Shown one piece after another: positions 54,884-63,478 of a stretch of 64,000 nt of DNA (the first letter of the stretch is position 1; each line of letters opens with the position of its first letter). A program made the position numbers and the translations under genes. The DNA is taken from positions 58,630-122,629 of the forward strand of contig CACBCE010000003.1 in the NCBI GenBank assembly GCA_902537665.1. The letters are read 5' to 3'. This stretch comes from an uncultured Pelagibacteraceae bacterium (GTDB lineage: Bacteria > Pseudomonadota > Alphaproteobacteria > Pelagibacterales > Pelagibacteraceae). The notes beneath the pieces are model-generated. The model was not told the DNA's origin, ran no database searches, and worked only from the letters and a program-made list of their open reading frames with translations.

Positions 54884-55530
54884 TGGATAACTTAATTTTA
54901 AATTTTTATTCTAAAATTTCCAATTTGAATGTTTCACGTGAAACTTGTAATGAGCTTGAGAGCTTAATTGCGATGATACAGGAAAAAAATCGGAAAATTA
55001 ACATTATAAGTAAAAAAATGTATGAAAAAGAGGCAATAAGAGAGCGCCATATAATAGATTCAGCGCAAATAATTGATTTTGTTGATTTAAATTCCAATAC
55101 AACCTCAGATTTAGGAACGGGTGGTGGAATGCCTGGATTAATAGTGGCTATAGTGATGAAAAAAATTAAAAATGACCTTAAAGTAAACCTTTATGAAAAA
55201 AGTTACCACAAGTGCGCTTTCCTTAAAGAAGTTTCAAAAAAATTAAATTTAAATACAGAAATTATTCAGAAAGATATTTTTTCACTTAAAAACATTGAAA
55301 CAGGAACAATTATGTCCAGGGCGTTTAAGCCAATGCCTGTGATTTTAAACTTGGTTAATGAAAATTTTAAAAAATATAAAAATATTATTTTTTTTATGGG
55401 AAGTAGTGGAAGAAAAATTCTTAATGAAACACTTCAAGAATGGGATTTAAATTATGAAGAAAAAAAAAGTTTAACGAGTGATGACTCGTTTATATTAAAT
55501 ATCAAAAAAATTAAAAAAAAAGTTTCATGA
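54883..55530 (+). CDS. rsmG: 16S rRNA (guanine(527)-N7)-methyltransferase RsmG
   Basis: RsmG methylates G527 of 16S rRNA. The 215-residue SAM methyltransferase has NIISKKMYEKEAIRERHIIDSAQI, DLGTGGGMPGLIVAI (SAM loop), VNLYEKSYHKCAFLKEVSKKL and IMSRAFKPM. Codons 16-20 (VSRET) are written with GTTTCACGTGAAAC and form the parS site. It starts on the last base of mnmG and overlaps the parA start by four bases. Confidence 0.96.
   Translation: MDNLILNFYSKISNLNVSRETCNELESLIAMIQEKNRKINIISKKMYEKEAIRERHIIDSAQIIDFVDLNSNTTSDLGTGGGMPGLIVAIVMKKIKNDLKVNLYEKSYHKCAFLKEVSKKLNLNTEIIQKDIFSLKNIETGTIMSRAFKPMPVILNLVNENFKKYKNIIFFMGSSGRKILNETLQEWDLNYEEKKSLTSDDSFILNIKKIKKKVS
54930..54945. promoter_or_regulatory. parS centromere-like site inside rsmG
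   Basis: TGTTTCACGTGAAACT matches the bacterial parS consensus TGTTNCACGTGAAACA at all but the last position. The 14-base core GTTTCACGTGAAAC is a perfect palindrome. It is in the first 60 bases of rsmG, about 600 bases before parA and 7 kb from the putative origin. ParB would bind here and load the segregation complex. I saw no second full copy. Confidence 0.93.
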
Positions 55531-56321
55531 AAATTATTTCAATTATAAATCAAAAGGGTGGGGTTGGAAAAACAACAACTGTTATCAACTTGGCATCGGC
55601 GTTATCTCAACTTGGTAAAAAAATTTTAGTAATCGATCTAGATCCTCAAGGAAATGCTACTACAGGACTGGGATTATCTAACACCTCCCAATCTGATCAG
55701 ACAATTTATGGGATTCTCAATGGCACAATGTCAATTTCAAACGTGATCAAAAAAACAGACTTTCAAAATCTTGATTTAATATCATCCAATGTAGATTTAT
55801 CCGGATTAGAGGTGGAAACGGCTGGTGACAGCGATAGAGCCTTCATACTTAAGACTAAATTAACCTCTTATTTAAATGATTCTAGAGGATTATATGATTA
55901 TATACTTATAGACTGTCCTCCCTCTTTAAGCCTATTAACAGTAATGGCTTTAGTATCATCTAATTCATTGCTTGTGCCACTCCAAACGGAGTTTTTTGCA
56001 TTAGAGGGACTTACACAGCTAATGAAGACTATCGAGAGAATTAAAGCCAACTTAAATCCTGAATTAGAAATTCAGGGCATACTTTTAACTATGTATGATC
56101 GAAGAAATAAACTTTCATCGCAGGTCGAACAAGAAGCAAGAGACTATTTCAAAGACAAAGTTTATCAAACAGTAATACCTAGAAACGTAAGATTATCCGA
56201 AGCTCCATCGCACGGAATTCCAGTTCTGATTTATGATAAAAATTGTCCAGGAAGCAAATCCTATTATAGTTTTACAGATGAGTTTATGGCACAGGAAAAT
56301 AAAATTGGGAGTGCAGCATAA
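55527..56321 (+). CDS. parA: chromosome partitioning ATPase ParA (Soj)
   Basis: ParA is the deviant Walker ATPase that moves ParB-parS complexes. The 264-residue protein has KIISIINQKGGVGKTTTVINLASAL (deviant Walker A with the signature Lys), VIDLDPQGNATTGLGL, YILIDCPPSLSLLTVMAL and VPLQTEFFALEGLTQL. It overlaps rsmG by four bases and shares one base with parB. Confidence 0.98.
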   Translation: MKIISIINQKGGVGKTTTVINLASALSQLGKKILVIDLDPQGNATTGLGLSNTSQSDQTIYGILNGTMSISNVIKKTDFQNLDLISSNVDLSGLEVETAGDSDRAFILKTKLTSYLNDSRGLYDYILIDCPPSLSLLTVMALVSSNSLLVPLQTEFFALEGLTQLMKTIERIKANLNPELEIQGILLTMYDRRNKLSSQVEQEARDYFKDKVYQTVIPRNVRLSEAPSHGIPVLIYDKNCPGSKSYYSFTDEFMAQENKIGSAA

Positions 56322-57163
56322 TGAACAAAATTAAAAAAGGATTGGGTAGAGGATTATCTTCCTTAATTGGTGAAACTAAGGTTGAGGATAAAACAAATAA
56401 TCTAAGTTTGGCTGAGATAGTTCCGAACAAATATCAACCAAGAAAAAATTTTGATGAAGAAAACTTAAATGATTTGGTTAATTCAATAAAAGAACTGGGT
56501 GTTATTCAGCCAATTATAGTTAGAAGATCTAATACGAACAATTCTAAATACGAAATTATAGCTGGAGAAAGAAGATGGTTGGCGGCGCAAAAAGCAGGAC
56601 TTCATGAAATTCCTGTAGTTGTTACAGACGCTGATGATCTAAAATCTTTAGAATTCGCAATTGTTGAAAACGTTCAGCGACATGATCTAAATCCTTTAGA
56701 GGAAGCACAAGGCTATAAAAGATTGATAGATGAATTTGCATATGATCAAGATAAAGTATCAAAATTTATAGGTAAGAGTAGAAGCTATATTTCTAACTCA
56801 TTAAGGTTACTTAATTTACCAAAAGAAGTTCTTGATTTTGTAGAACAGAAAAAGATTACCGCTGGTCATGCAAAGATATTAGTTGGGTTGGATAATGCTG
56901 TTTTTTTGGCAAATAAATTTATTGAAAAAAAATTATCTGTAAGACAAGCAGAAAATTTAGTTAAAATATTTAGAAAAACTAAAAGAAATACTACAAGCAA
57001 AGTTGATTCAAATATTCGTGATTTAGAAAATTCTATATCTGAAAAAATTGGACTTAGTGTTTCTATTAAGAATAATAAAAACAATAAAGGCACTATATCA
57101 TTTTATTACAAAGAGCTTGATCAATTAAATAAGATAATCGATATAATTAAGTCTGGATACTAG
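56321..57163 (+). CDS. parB: chromosome partitioning protein ParB
   Basis: ParB binds parS and spreads, using CTP. The 280-residue protein starts with GLGRGLSSLIGETKVE (ParA-stimulating segment), then LAEIVPNKYQPRKNF, VIQPIIVRRSN, YEIIAGERRWLAAQKAGL (GERR CTP motif), IVENVQRHDLNPLEEAQGYKRLI, and the helix-turn-helix KVSKFIGKSRSYISNSLRLLNLP. It overlaps the convergent holA gene by 17 bases. Confidence 0.98.
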   Translation: MNKIKKGLGRGLSSLIGETKVEDKTNNLSLAEIVPNKYQPRKNFDEENLNDLVNSIKELGVIQPIIVRRSNTNNSKYEIIAGERRWLAAQKAGLHEIPVVVTDADDLKSLEFAIVENVQRHDLNPLEEAQGYKRLIDEFAYDQDKVSKFIGKSRSYISNSLRLLNLPKEVLDFVEQKKITAGHAKILVGLDNAVFLANKFIEKKLSVRQAENLVKIFRKTKRNTTSKVDSNIRDLENSISEKIGLSVSIKNNKNNKGTISFYYKELDQLNKIIDIIKSGY

Positions 57164-58145
57164 TATCTTTAAACTTATCTAAAATCATATTGTTTATAAT
57201 TTGGTTAGAGACCTGAGGATTTTTTTTTATCAAACTTTCAGTATTGTTTAAATCTACAATGAACGTCTCTATATCATCTAATTCCCATATTTTTATTTGT
57301 TGTTTAATTATATCTTTATCTTTCCAAAATATTGGAGGTTTAAACGCATTAATTGTTTGATCTACATTATTGGACTCCCTTAAACTCAATCTTAATTTTC
57401 TTAGTCTTTTTAATTTATTTAGAAAAGTTCTTAAAATTAAAATATTATCTTCACTCGACGGGATATTCTCGTTTAGAATATTTAAAGTCTTTTTTTTATT
57501 TTTACATAAGCAGTTATCAACTAATTCATTGGCACTATAATTCTCACTCAAATTAGTTAGTTTATATATATCATTTAAATCAATTTTCTTTTTGTTTTTA
57601 GATAAGAGAACTATTTTTTGTAATTCATTTTTAAGATTAATCCTATCACCTTGAGCCCTTTCAATTATCAAATTTAAATTTTCCTGTGATAAATTAATTT
57701 TATTTTCGGTTAAAATCTTTTTAGCAATTGTTATTAAAGTTTGTGGACTATCTTCGTAAAAGGGAATAATTAGTGCAATCTTTTCTTTTTCAAAAAGGTT
57801 TCTAATTTTAGATTTTTTATCTAATCTTTTTGCTATCAAAACAATTTTAACATCACTAATATTATCTGAGATTATTTGCTTGATTAGGTCAACACTTTTA
57901 TCAGTAACTTCTGAAACTAAAATCAACTTTTCATTCTCAAAAAATGATTTTGAATAAATATTTTCAAATAAAAGTTGTTTATTTTCGATTATTTCTTTCT
58001 CGTTATATTTAAAAGTATTTTCTTTAGTAAATTCATTAAAGTTGGATTGAATAACATCAATCTTTTGACCCTCATTTTCTCCATAAAATAGATAAAAATT
58101 TATTTTTTCTTTATATTTACCTACCTCATAAAACTTACATATCAT
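57147..58145 (-). CDS. holA: DNA polymerase III delta subunit
   Basis: HolA is the clamp-loader wrench subunit. The 332-residue protein has weak overall conservation, but NFYLFYGENEGQKIDVIQ at the start, ENIYSKSFFENEKLILVSEV and LIIERAQGDRINLKNELQKIVLL, followed by a helical collar, fit the family. The context (parB-holA-lptE-leuS) is standard in alphaproteobacteria. It is convergent with parB and overlaps lptE by 11 bases. Confidence 0.88.
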   Translation of the reverse strand: MICKFYEVGKYKEKINFYLFYGENEGQKIDVIQSNFNEFTKENTFKYNEKEIIENKQLLFENIYSKSFFENEKLILVSEVTDKSVDLIKQIISDNISDVKIVLIAKRLDKKSKIRNLFEKEKIALIIPFYEDSPQTLITIAKKILTENKINLSQENLNLIIERAQGDRINLKNELQKIVLLSKNKKKIDLNDIYKLTNLSENYSANELVDNCLCKNKKKTLNILNENIPSSEDNILILRTFLNKLKRLRKLRLSLRESNNVDQTINAFKPPIFWKDKDIIKQQIKIWELDDIETFIVDLNNTESLIKKNPQVSNQIINNMILDKFKDTSIQT

Positions 58146-58605
58146 TTTGAATTACACTAAAAAAAATGCCTATATCTTGTACGATTTTAAATACCATATT
58201 TTTTTCAAGCTTGTTTTTGTACTGATTTAACTCAAATTTGTTTTCCATTGAGTCATAAGTTATTTCCTCAATAAATTTCTTGTTAATTACTCTAGCATTG
58301 GTTTGATTAATCAAATCTAAATTCACCTCAATAGTGGTTTTGAAACTTGAAGGATCTCCCTTTTTATCTTTAGTTACTATTACTTCTCTTTTATTAATAT
58401 TTAAATTTATATTAAAAATATTTGAATTTTCACTTTCTTTAAATTTTTCTAAACTTTTTATAATTTCTCTACCAATTTCATTGTCACCCGAGAAACTAAT
58501 AACATTTAATTTAAAATTAATTTTTTGGTTAGTTTGATAAATCGGTGAATACCCACAAGACAATAAAAATAAAAAAATAAGAGTGTATTTTATGTTTTTG
58601 ATCAT
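58135..58605 (-). CDS. lptE: LPS-assembly lipoprotein LptE
   Basis: LptE plugs the LptD barrel for lipopolysaccharide insertion in the outer membrane. The 156-residue protein has a lipoprotein signal with lipobox LLSCGYSPIY (Cys17), and the LptE pattern continues NQKINFKLNVISFSGDNEIGREIIKSL. Sequence similarity is low in this family, and the position between leuS and holA supports the call. leuS ends on its first base. Confidence 0.85.
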   Translation of the reverse strand: MIKNIKYTLIFLFLLSCGYSPIYQTNQKINFKLNVISFSGDNEIGREIIKSLEKFKESENSNIFNINLNINKREVIVTKDKKGDPSSFKTTIEVNLDLINQTNARVINKKFIEEITYDSMENKFELNQYKNKLEKNMVFKIVQDIGIFFSVIQNDM

Positions 58606-61145
58606 TATTCTATAATAAAGTTTATTAGTTTATTTTCTATATATATTGTTTTTATTATTTTTTTATTATCGATATATTTCTTTATTTGATCATCATTTTT
58701 AATGTTTTCAATTAAAGATTCTTTATCTATTGATTTATTAATTTGAAAAACCTTCCTTTTTTTACCATTTATTTGAGTTACAATATTTATTATTTCCTCA
58801 TCTAAATATTTTTCATTTACAGAGGGCCATTGAAGATTTTTAACTGGTTGATTTAATTTCTCAAGACATTCATTAGAAAAATGAGGGATTATAGGATTAA
58901 TAATCTTAAGAATTTTTATGTAATTTTCAAAAAAATTACTACCCCAGTCTAACTTGTTTATTTGCTTGTTATAAAAAGTGTAAATTTTGTAAATAGAAGC
59001 TATTACTACATTAAAACCAAATCTGTCCAAATCATCAGTAATTTTCTTCATAATTTGATTTGTAAATTTTTCTAAAGCTTTATCAAATTCAGAAAATTTT
59101 TTTTTATTAGAAACTATTTTTTCATTAAGTGCCCATAATTTTTGTAAAAATTTGAACGATGCCGAGATTCCACTGTCTGACCATTGAATATCTTTTTCTG
59201 GCGGACTGTCGGACAATATAAATAACCTGACTGAGTCTGCTCCATAAATTTTTATTATTTTTTCTGGATCAACAGTATTTTTTTTAGATTTTGACATGGA
59301 TTCAGATGGACCAACGATAACTTTTTTTGATGGATCTTTATTTTGATAATAATTTTTTCCATCGTCGCTAAAAACATCTTCGGGATAAACCCAATTATTT
59401 TTATCGTCTTTATATGTTTGATGACAAACCATACCTTGGGTAAATAATCCTTCGAACGGTTCTTTAAAACTCGTTTCTTTATTATTAAGACTTATTGCTC
59501 TCATGAAAAAACGCGAGTAAAGCAGATGTAAAATTGCATGTTCAACACCACCAATGTATTGATCCACTGGCATCCAATAATCTATATCTTCAATATCAAA
59601 AGCTTTATTTGTATTTTTTGCTGAACAGAATCTTAAATAATACCAAGAAGAGTCTACAAAAGTATCTAAAGTATCTGTTTCTCTTTTACATTTTTTTCCA
59701 TCAATTACAATTTCCTTCCATTCTGTTTGGGAGTCTAATGGATTACCATTAGTATTAAGTTCAATAGACTCTGGAAGTGTAACAGGTAAATTTTTTTCTG
59801 GTATTTTGACAACATTATTATTTGCATCATAAGCTATTGGAATTGGACAACCCCAATATCTCTGTCTGGATATTCCCCAGTCCTTTAATCTATAATTCGT
59901 TTTTTTCTTTCCTAATTTTTTTTCCTCTAAAATTTTAATTGTTTCATTAATTGAATTTTGTGGAGCTGATAGACCATTTAAAAATTTAGAATTAATTATA
60001 ACTCCTGCACCTGCAAATGCTTCTTTCTGAACTTGATAATCGTCAGACTCATTATCAGGCTTTACTACCGTTTTTATTTGAAGATTATATTTTTTTGCAA
60101 AGTCAAAATCTCTTTGATCATGTGCTGGACAACCAAAAACAGCCCCAAATCCATAATCCATCAGTACAAAATTAGCAAAGTAGACCGGCACTTTTGACTC
60201 ATTATCTAAGGGATTGATAGCCTTTAGTTCAGTTTTAAAACCTATTTTCGTAGCCTGAGCGATTGATTCTTCAGTAGTTCCTGTTTTTGAACATTCTTTT
60301 TTAAATTTTATAAAATCATTATTTTTTTCATAATATTTTGAGCAAGGATGGTCTACTGATAATGCTAAAAAAGAAAATCCAAACAATGTATCTGGTCTTG
60401 TAGTGTAACATTTGATGGATTTTATATCTTCCGAACCCTCTATTTTAAAGTCTATCTCGCACCCAAAAGATTTCCCTATCCAATTTTTTTGCATTGTTTT
60501 TACTTTATCTGGCCATTGATTTAGCTTGTTAAGATCATTCAAAAGATCTTCAGAGAAATAAGAAATTTTAAAAAACCATTGATTCAATTTTTTTCTTTCA
60601 ACAGCTGCTCCTGATCTCCAGCCTTTACCGTCGATAACTTGTTCATTTGCTAGAACTGTTTTATCAACTGGATCCCAATTAACGTAACTTTCTTTTCGAT
60701 AGACAAGACCCTTATCATAGAGATCTAAAAAAATTTTTTGTTGATGTTTATAATATTCAGGCGAACAGGTTGAAATTTCTCTATCCCAATCTATTGAAAG
60801 ACCAAGCATTTTTAGTTGAGATTTCATTACATCAATATTTTTTTCAGTCCAATCTTTTGGGTTTAAGTTATTTTGTCTAGCAGCGTTTTCTGCTGGCATA
60901 CCAAAGGAGTCCCATCCCATTGGATGTAGCACATTAAATCCTTTAAGAGTTTTAAATCGTGAAAGAACATCACCAATTGTATAATTTCTAACATGACCCA
61001 TGTGAATTTTCCCTGATGGATAAGGAAACATCTCTAAACAATAAAATTTTTTTTTATTTTTATTTATTTCAGACTTAAAGATTTTTTCTTTATCCCAGAA
61101 ATCTTGCCATTTACTTTCCGCTAACTTAAAATTATATCTTTCCAC
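58605..61145 (-). CDS. leuS: leucyl-tRNA synthetase
   Basis: LeuS charges tRNA-Leu. At 846 residues it is full length. The HIGH motif is [19 protein letters not shown], the editing domain has [16 protein letters not shown] and [18 protein letters not shown], the LeuS zinc-type insert appears reduced, and the KMSKS signature is [14 protein letters not shown]. It is the largest gene of the window, followed by lptE. A DUF3576 lipoprotein gene lies 11 bases upstream. Confidence 0.98.
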   Translation of the reverse strand: MERYNFKLAESKWQDFWDKEKIFKSEINKNKKKFYCLEMFPYPSGKIHMGHVRNYTIGDVLSRFKTLKGFNVLHPMGWDSFGMPAENAARQNNLNPKDWTEKNIDVMKSQLKMLGLSIDWDREISTCSPEYYKHQQKIFLDLYDKGLVYRKESYVNWDPVDKTVLANEQVIDGKGWRSGAAVERKKLNQWFFKISYFSEDLLNDLNKLNQWPDKVKTMQKNWIGKSFGCEIDFKIEGSEDIKSIKCYTTRPDTLFGFSFLALSVDHPCSKYYEKNNDFIKFKKECSKTGTTEESIAQATKIGFKTELKAINPLDNESKVPVYFANFVLMDYGFGAVFGCPAHDQRDFDFAKKYNLQIKTVVKPDNESDDYQVQKEAFAGAGVIINSKFLNGLSAPQNSINETIKILEEKKLGKKKTNYRLKDWGISRQRYWGCPIPIAYDANNNVVKIPEKNLPVTLPESIELNTNGNPLDSQTEWKEIVIDGKKCKRETDTLDTFVDSSWYYLRFCSAKNTNKAFDIEDIDYWMPVDQYIGGVEHAILHLLYSRFFMRAISLNNKETSFKEPFEGLFTQGMVCHQTYKDDKNNWVYPEDVFSDDGKNYYQNKDPSKKVIVGPSESMSKSKKNTVDPEKIIKIYGADSVRLFILSDSPPEKDIQWSDSGISASFKFLQKLWALNEKIVSNKKKFSEFDKALEKFTNQIMKKITDDLDRFGFNVVIASIYKIYTFYNKQINKLDWGSNFFENYIKILKIINPIIPHFSNECLEKLNQPVKNLQWPSVNEKYLDEEIINIVTQINGKKRKVFQINKSIDKESLIENIKNDDQIKKYIDNKKIIKTIYIENKLINFIIE

Positions 61146-61156
61146 AATTTTTTGGA

Positions 61157-61744
61157 TTATTTTTTTGGTCTTCTATTTTTGCTAGCATCACCTATTTCGT
61201 AAGGATTTTCTTTTTTATATTTCTCAATTTTTTGCTTTTGATATTTTGTAGCTTTTTTTAGTATATTTAGATTTAGGTCAGCAACGAGGTCTGTATTATT
61301 TTTGCTAATTGAACAATTGGTTAAATTTTCTGAACATTTTTTAAAAAACACATTTATGTCTAATGCATCAGATCTAATTTCGTTAGTCAGAAATCTTATT
61401 GAAATTTTAACAGACTCATTTGGTGTATTATTTTCACTATACCAATCGGTAACAACAATTCCTCCACTGTAGTTCGCAGATACTAAAGGCATAAAATCTA
61501 AAGTGTCTAATGTAGCTCTCCAAAGTGGATTGGAGCTAGCAAAATCGTAGGTGTTACCTTTTTTCATTTGGTTCATGAGTCTAAACCCTTTTCCCTCCTC
61601 CATATTTTTCTTTACTCTGTCTCTAACATTAATAGGGACATCTTTTTCTGCATTTACTTTTTTGTATTTAAATGGCCCACAAGCACTTTGAGGTAACAGG
61701 ACCAAAACTGTTAGAAGAGTAATTATTAGGCGTTTTGAAAACAT
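61157..61744 (-). CDS. DUF3576 lipoprotein
   Basis: A lipoprotein of about 195 residues of the DUF3576 family, found beside leuS in alphaproteobacteria. The track start 61774 gives an extra ten residues; [20 protein letters not shown] at 61744 is a proper lipoprotein signal with lipobox QSAC. The mature part contains [31 protein letters not shown], the family hallmark. It probably sits in the outer or inner membrane; function is unknown. It is divergent from the porin gene. Confidence 0.9.
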   Translation of the reverse strand: MFSKRLIITLLTVLVLLPQSACGPFKYKKVNAEKDVPINVRDRVKKNMEEGKGFRLMNQMKKGNTYDFASSNPLWRATLDTLDFMPLVSANYSGGIVVTDWYSENNTPNESVKISIRFLTNEIRSDALDINVFFKKCSENLTNCSISKNNTDLVADLNLNILKKATKYQKQKIEKYKKENPYEIGDASKNRRPKK

Positions 61745-61878
61745 GATATTTACTAAAATGATTGTTTTTAGCACAATTTATTATGTTTCAAATTAGAATA
61801 TCTTTGTATTAAAATTATCAAGCAAATATGAGAAAAAAGTGATGTAAAAATGCAACACTATTATAAATTATAGTTAAA

Positions 61879-61900
61879 TTTCTTAGAATTTAATAAGAAA
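61879..61900. repeat. inverted repeat upstream of the porin gene
   Basis: TTTCTTA (61879-61885) and TAAGAAA (61894-61900) form a perfect seven-base inverted repeat with an eight-base centre, 60-80 bases before the porin start. It may be an operator or chance in AT-rich DNA. A second inverted repeat follows at 61918. Confidence 0.45.
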
Positions 61901-61917
61901 CTGTTTAATTTTTGCTA

Positions 61918-61931
61918 AAACAGCCCTGTTT
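61918..61931. promoter_or_regulatory. palindrome AAACAGCCCTGTTT upstream of the porin gene, possible operator
   Basis: AAACAG-CC-CTGTTT is a perfect six-base inverted repeat with a two-base centre. Its right arm runs into TATAAT at 61931-61936, which could be a -10 box, though no good -35 lies at 17 bases. The word CTGTTTA also occurs 25 bases upstream (61901). A regulator binding here would cover the promoter. The ribosome binding site aaaaggag is at 61945-61952. Confidence 0.5.
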
Positions 61932-61959
61932 ATAATTAATTATAAAAAGGAGTAAATTT

Positions 61960-62895
61960 ATGAACAAACTAACAAAAGTAGGTTTAACTGCTTTAGCTAC
62001 TTCACTTGTTGCAACAGCGTCTTATGCTGGTGAGTTGAGTGTTTCAGGTAGCGCGTCGTTAACTTATACTGGCCTAGATACTAACGCGGACACAAATCCG
62101 TGGGCAATGGGTGACAGTGTTAAGTTTAACGGAGGTGGTGACCTAGATAATGGTATGACTGTATCAGTCTACTATGAATTAGATGGTGGTACTTATGATG
62201 ACTACAATCTAAAATTAGGTATGGGTGATATGGGTACATTGTCATTCTCAGGTGCTTCATCAAGTGGAAGCGGAGTAGACTCTGTTAAAGATATCGTGCC
62301 AAAAGCTTATACACCAGTATACGAAGCTGCTGACGAGGCAGGTGGTGCTGCTGACAATGGTTTACTTGATACATCAGGTAACACTCAAACTGGTCAGTGG
62401 GGATATGATGTAAGTGCAATGGGATTTGACTTCTCTGTATCTTACAACTCAGTTCCAGGTACTTCTGCAAAATCTGAAACAGGTTATTCAGTTTCTTACA
62501 GTGGTTTAATGGATGGTTTAACTCTAGTTTACGGTTTCTTTGATGATGGTGATATAGCTGAAAATGATACTGTTGGTGCTAAATACACTATGGGTAACAT
62601 CACAGCTGCGATCCAGTCAACCAACGTAGACTACGAAGCAACTGCTTCAACAGACCAAGACGCTATACATTACGGTGTATCTATGGCGATCAACGATGAT
62701 CTAACTGTATCAGCAGGTAGACAAGAAGTTGAGTTAGATGGTAAAGCTGAAGATGAAGTTAACTCAGGTATACAAGCATCGTATACTATGGGTTCAATCT
62801 CATACACAGTTGCTATGAACAAAGTTGAAAGTGCTGGTGGAGTTGCAGATAAAGACGCGGAAGCTTCAATTTTCGTAGCTTCATTTGCATTCTAA
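61960..62895 (+). CDS. outer-membrane porin
   Basis: A 311-residue porin with signal peptide 1-23 (ATASYAG). The mature chain is a repeating beta-strand pattern typical of a 16-strand gram-negative porin: ELSVSGSASLTYTGLD, DSVKFNGGGDLDNGMTVSVYYELDG, LKLGMGDMGTLSFSG, and a C-terminal ASIFVASFAF ending in Phe. The loop AADEAGGAADNGLLDTSG is Gly/Ala-rich. The base composition is higher in GC than the neighbours and a strong ribosome site (aaaaggag) is present, as in an abundant envelope protein. It has its own terminator. Confidence 0.92.
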   Translation: MNKLTKVGLTALATSLVATASYAGELSVSGSASLTYTGLDTNADTNPWAMGDSVKFNGGGDLDNGMTVSVYYELDGGTYDDYNLKLGMGDMGTLSFSGASSSGSGVDSVKDIVPKAYTPVYEAADEAGGAADNGLLDTSGNTQTGQWGYDVSAMGFDFSVSYNSVPGTSAKSETGYSVSYSGLMDGLTLVYGFFDDGDIAENDTVGAKYTMGNITAAIQSTNVDYEATASTDQDAIHYGVSMAINDDLTVSAGRQEVELDGKAEDEVNSGIQASYTMGSISYTVAMNKVESAGGVADKDAEASIFVASFAF

Positions 62896-62918
62896 TCATT
62901 ACTTTAATTGATTTAAAG

Positions 62919-62946
62919 AAGGCCCCTTTTAGGGGCCTTTTTTTTT
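62919..62946 (+). terminator. rho-independent terminator after the porin gene
   Basis: AAGGCCCCT-TTT-AGGGGCCTT forms nine perfect pairs with a three-base loop and runs into a run of nine T (62938-62946). This is the strongest terminator in the window. The T run ends at the stop codon of the convergent ThiE-like gene, so it may also act partly in reverse. Confidence 0.95.
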
Positions 62947-63478
62947 ATGTGAAGTAAGAAATTCCTGCGAAACCAAATGGTTTAATTAAATAAAATTTTT
63001 TTATATTTTTATTGTTAATCCCGCCTAATGCTACATCTTTCATAGATGATAACTTTCTTAGACTTAAATATCTAAATATTCCCAATTGATTATTTCTTTT
63101 TTTCTTAAAAATAGGAGATAAAAAAATCTTACCAACACCTTGTCTTTCTTTAATTTTGATTTCCTTTAAATTATGTGCAGAACCTATAATTTCAAAGTTT
63201 TTTTTATTGGGAAATGATTTGATAATTAATTCTTTATATCCAGAAGAAATATATAAACCATCAGCACTAATTTTGTGAGCTAATTTAATGTCATTCCTCA
63301 CATAAAGTTTTTTTTGATATTTTTTGCAGAAATTTCGTAATTTTTTTAAGTCTTTTAATTGAGTTTCTTTATTTTTATTTCTCCAAATTAAAGATATATT
63401 TTTATCTAAATTAATTAGATGAGAATAATCAAACTTATCTATAAAATAATATTGTTTTAAATTTTTAAGATGCATCAT
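62945..63478 (-). CDS. ThiE/TenI-like protein, probably not a true thiamine-phosphate synthase
   Basis: A 177-residue TIM-barrel-like protein related to thiamine-phosphate synthase. The track start is a TTG at 63484; ATG at 63478 or 63475 is more likely. The retained segments are KLYVRNDIKLAHKISADGLYISS, EIIGSAHNLKEIKIKERQGVGKIFLSPIF and DVALGGINNKNI, which correspond to ThiE strands. The diphosphate-binding motif HLGQxD is absent (GLYISSGYK), so activity as ThiE is doubtful; a TenI-type or regulatory role is possible. Its start overlaps the yggS start. Confidence 0.75.
   Translation of the reverse strand: MMHLKNLKQYYFIDKFDYSHLINLDKNISLIWRNKNKETQLKDLKKLRNFCKKYQKKLYVRNDIKLAHKISADGLYISSGYKELIIKSFPNKKNFEIIGSAHNLKEIKIKERQGVGKIFLSPIFKKKRNNQLGIFRYLSLRKLSSMKDVALGGINNKNIKKFYLIKPFGFAGISYFT

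Noticed and set aside
61912-61936. TTGCTA ... TATAAT as a porin promoter
   Set aside because: The spacer is only 13 bases, too short for a sigma-70 promoter, so I did not call a promoter there.
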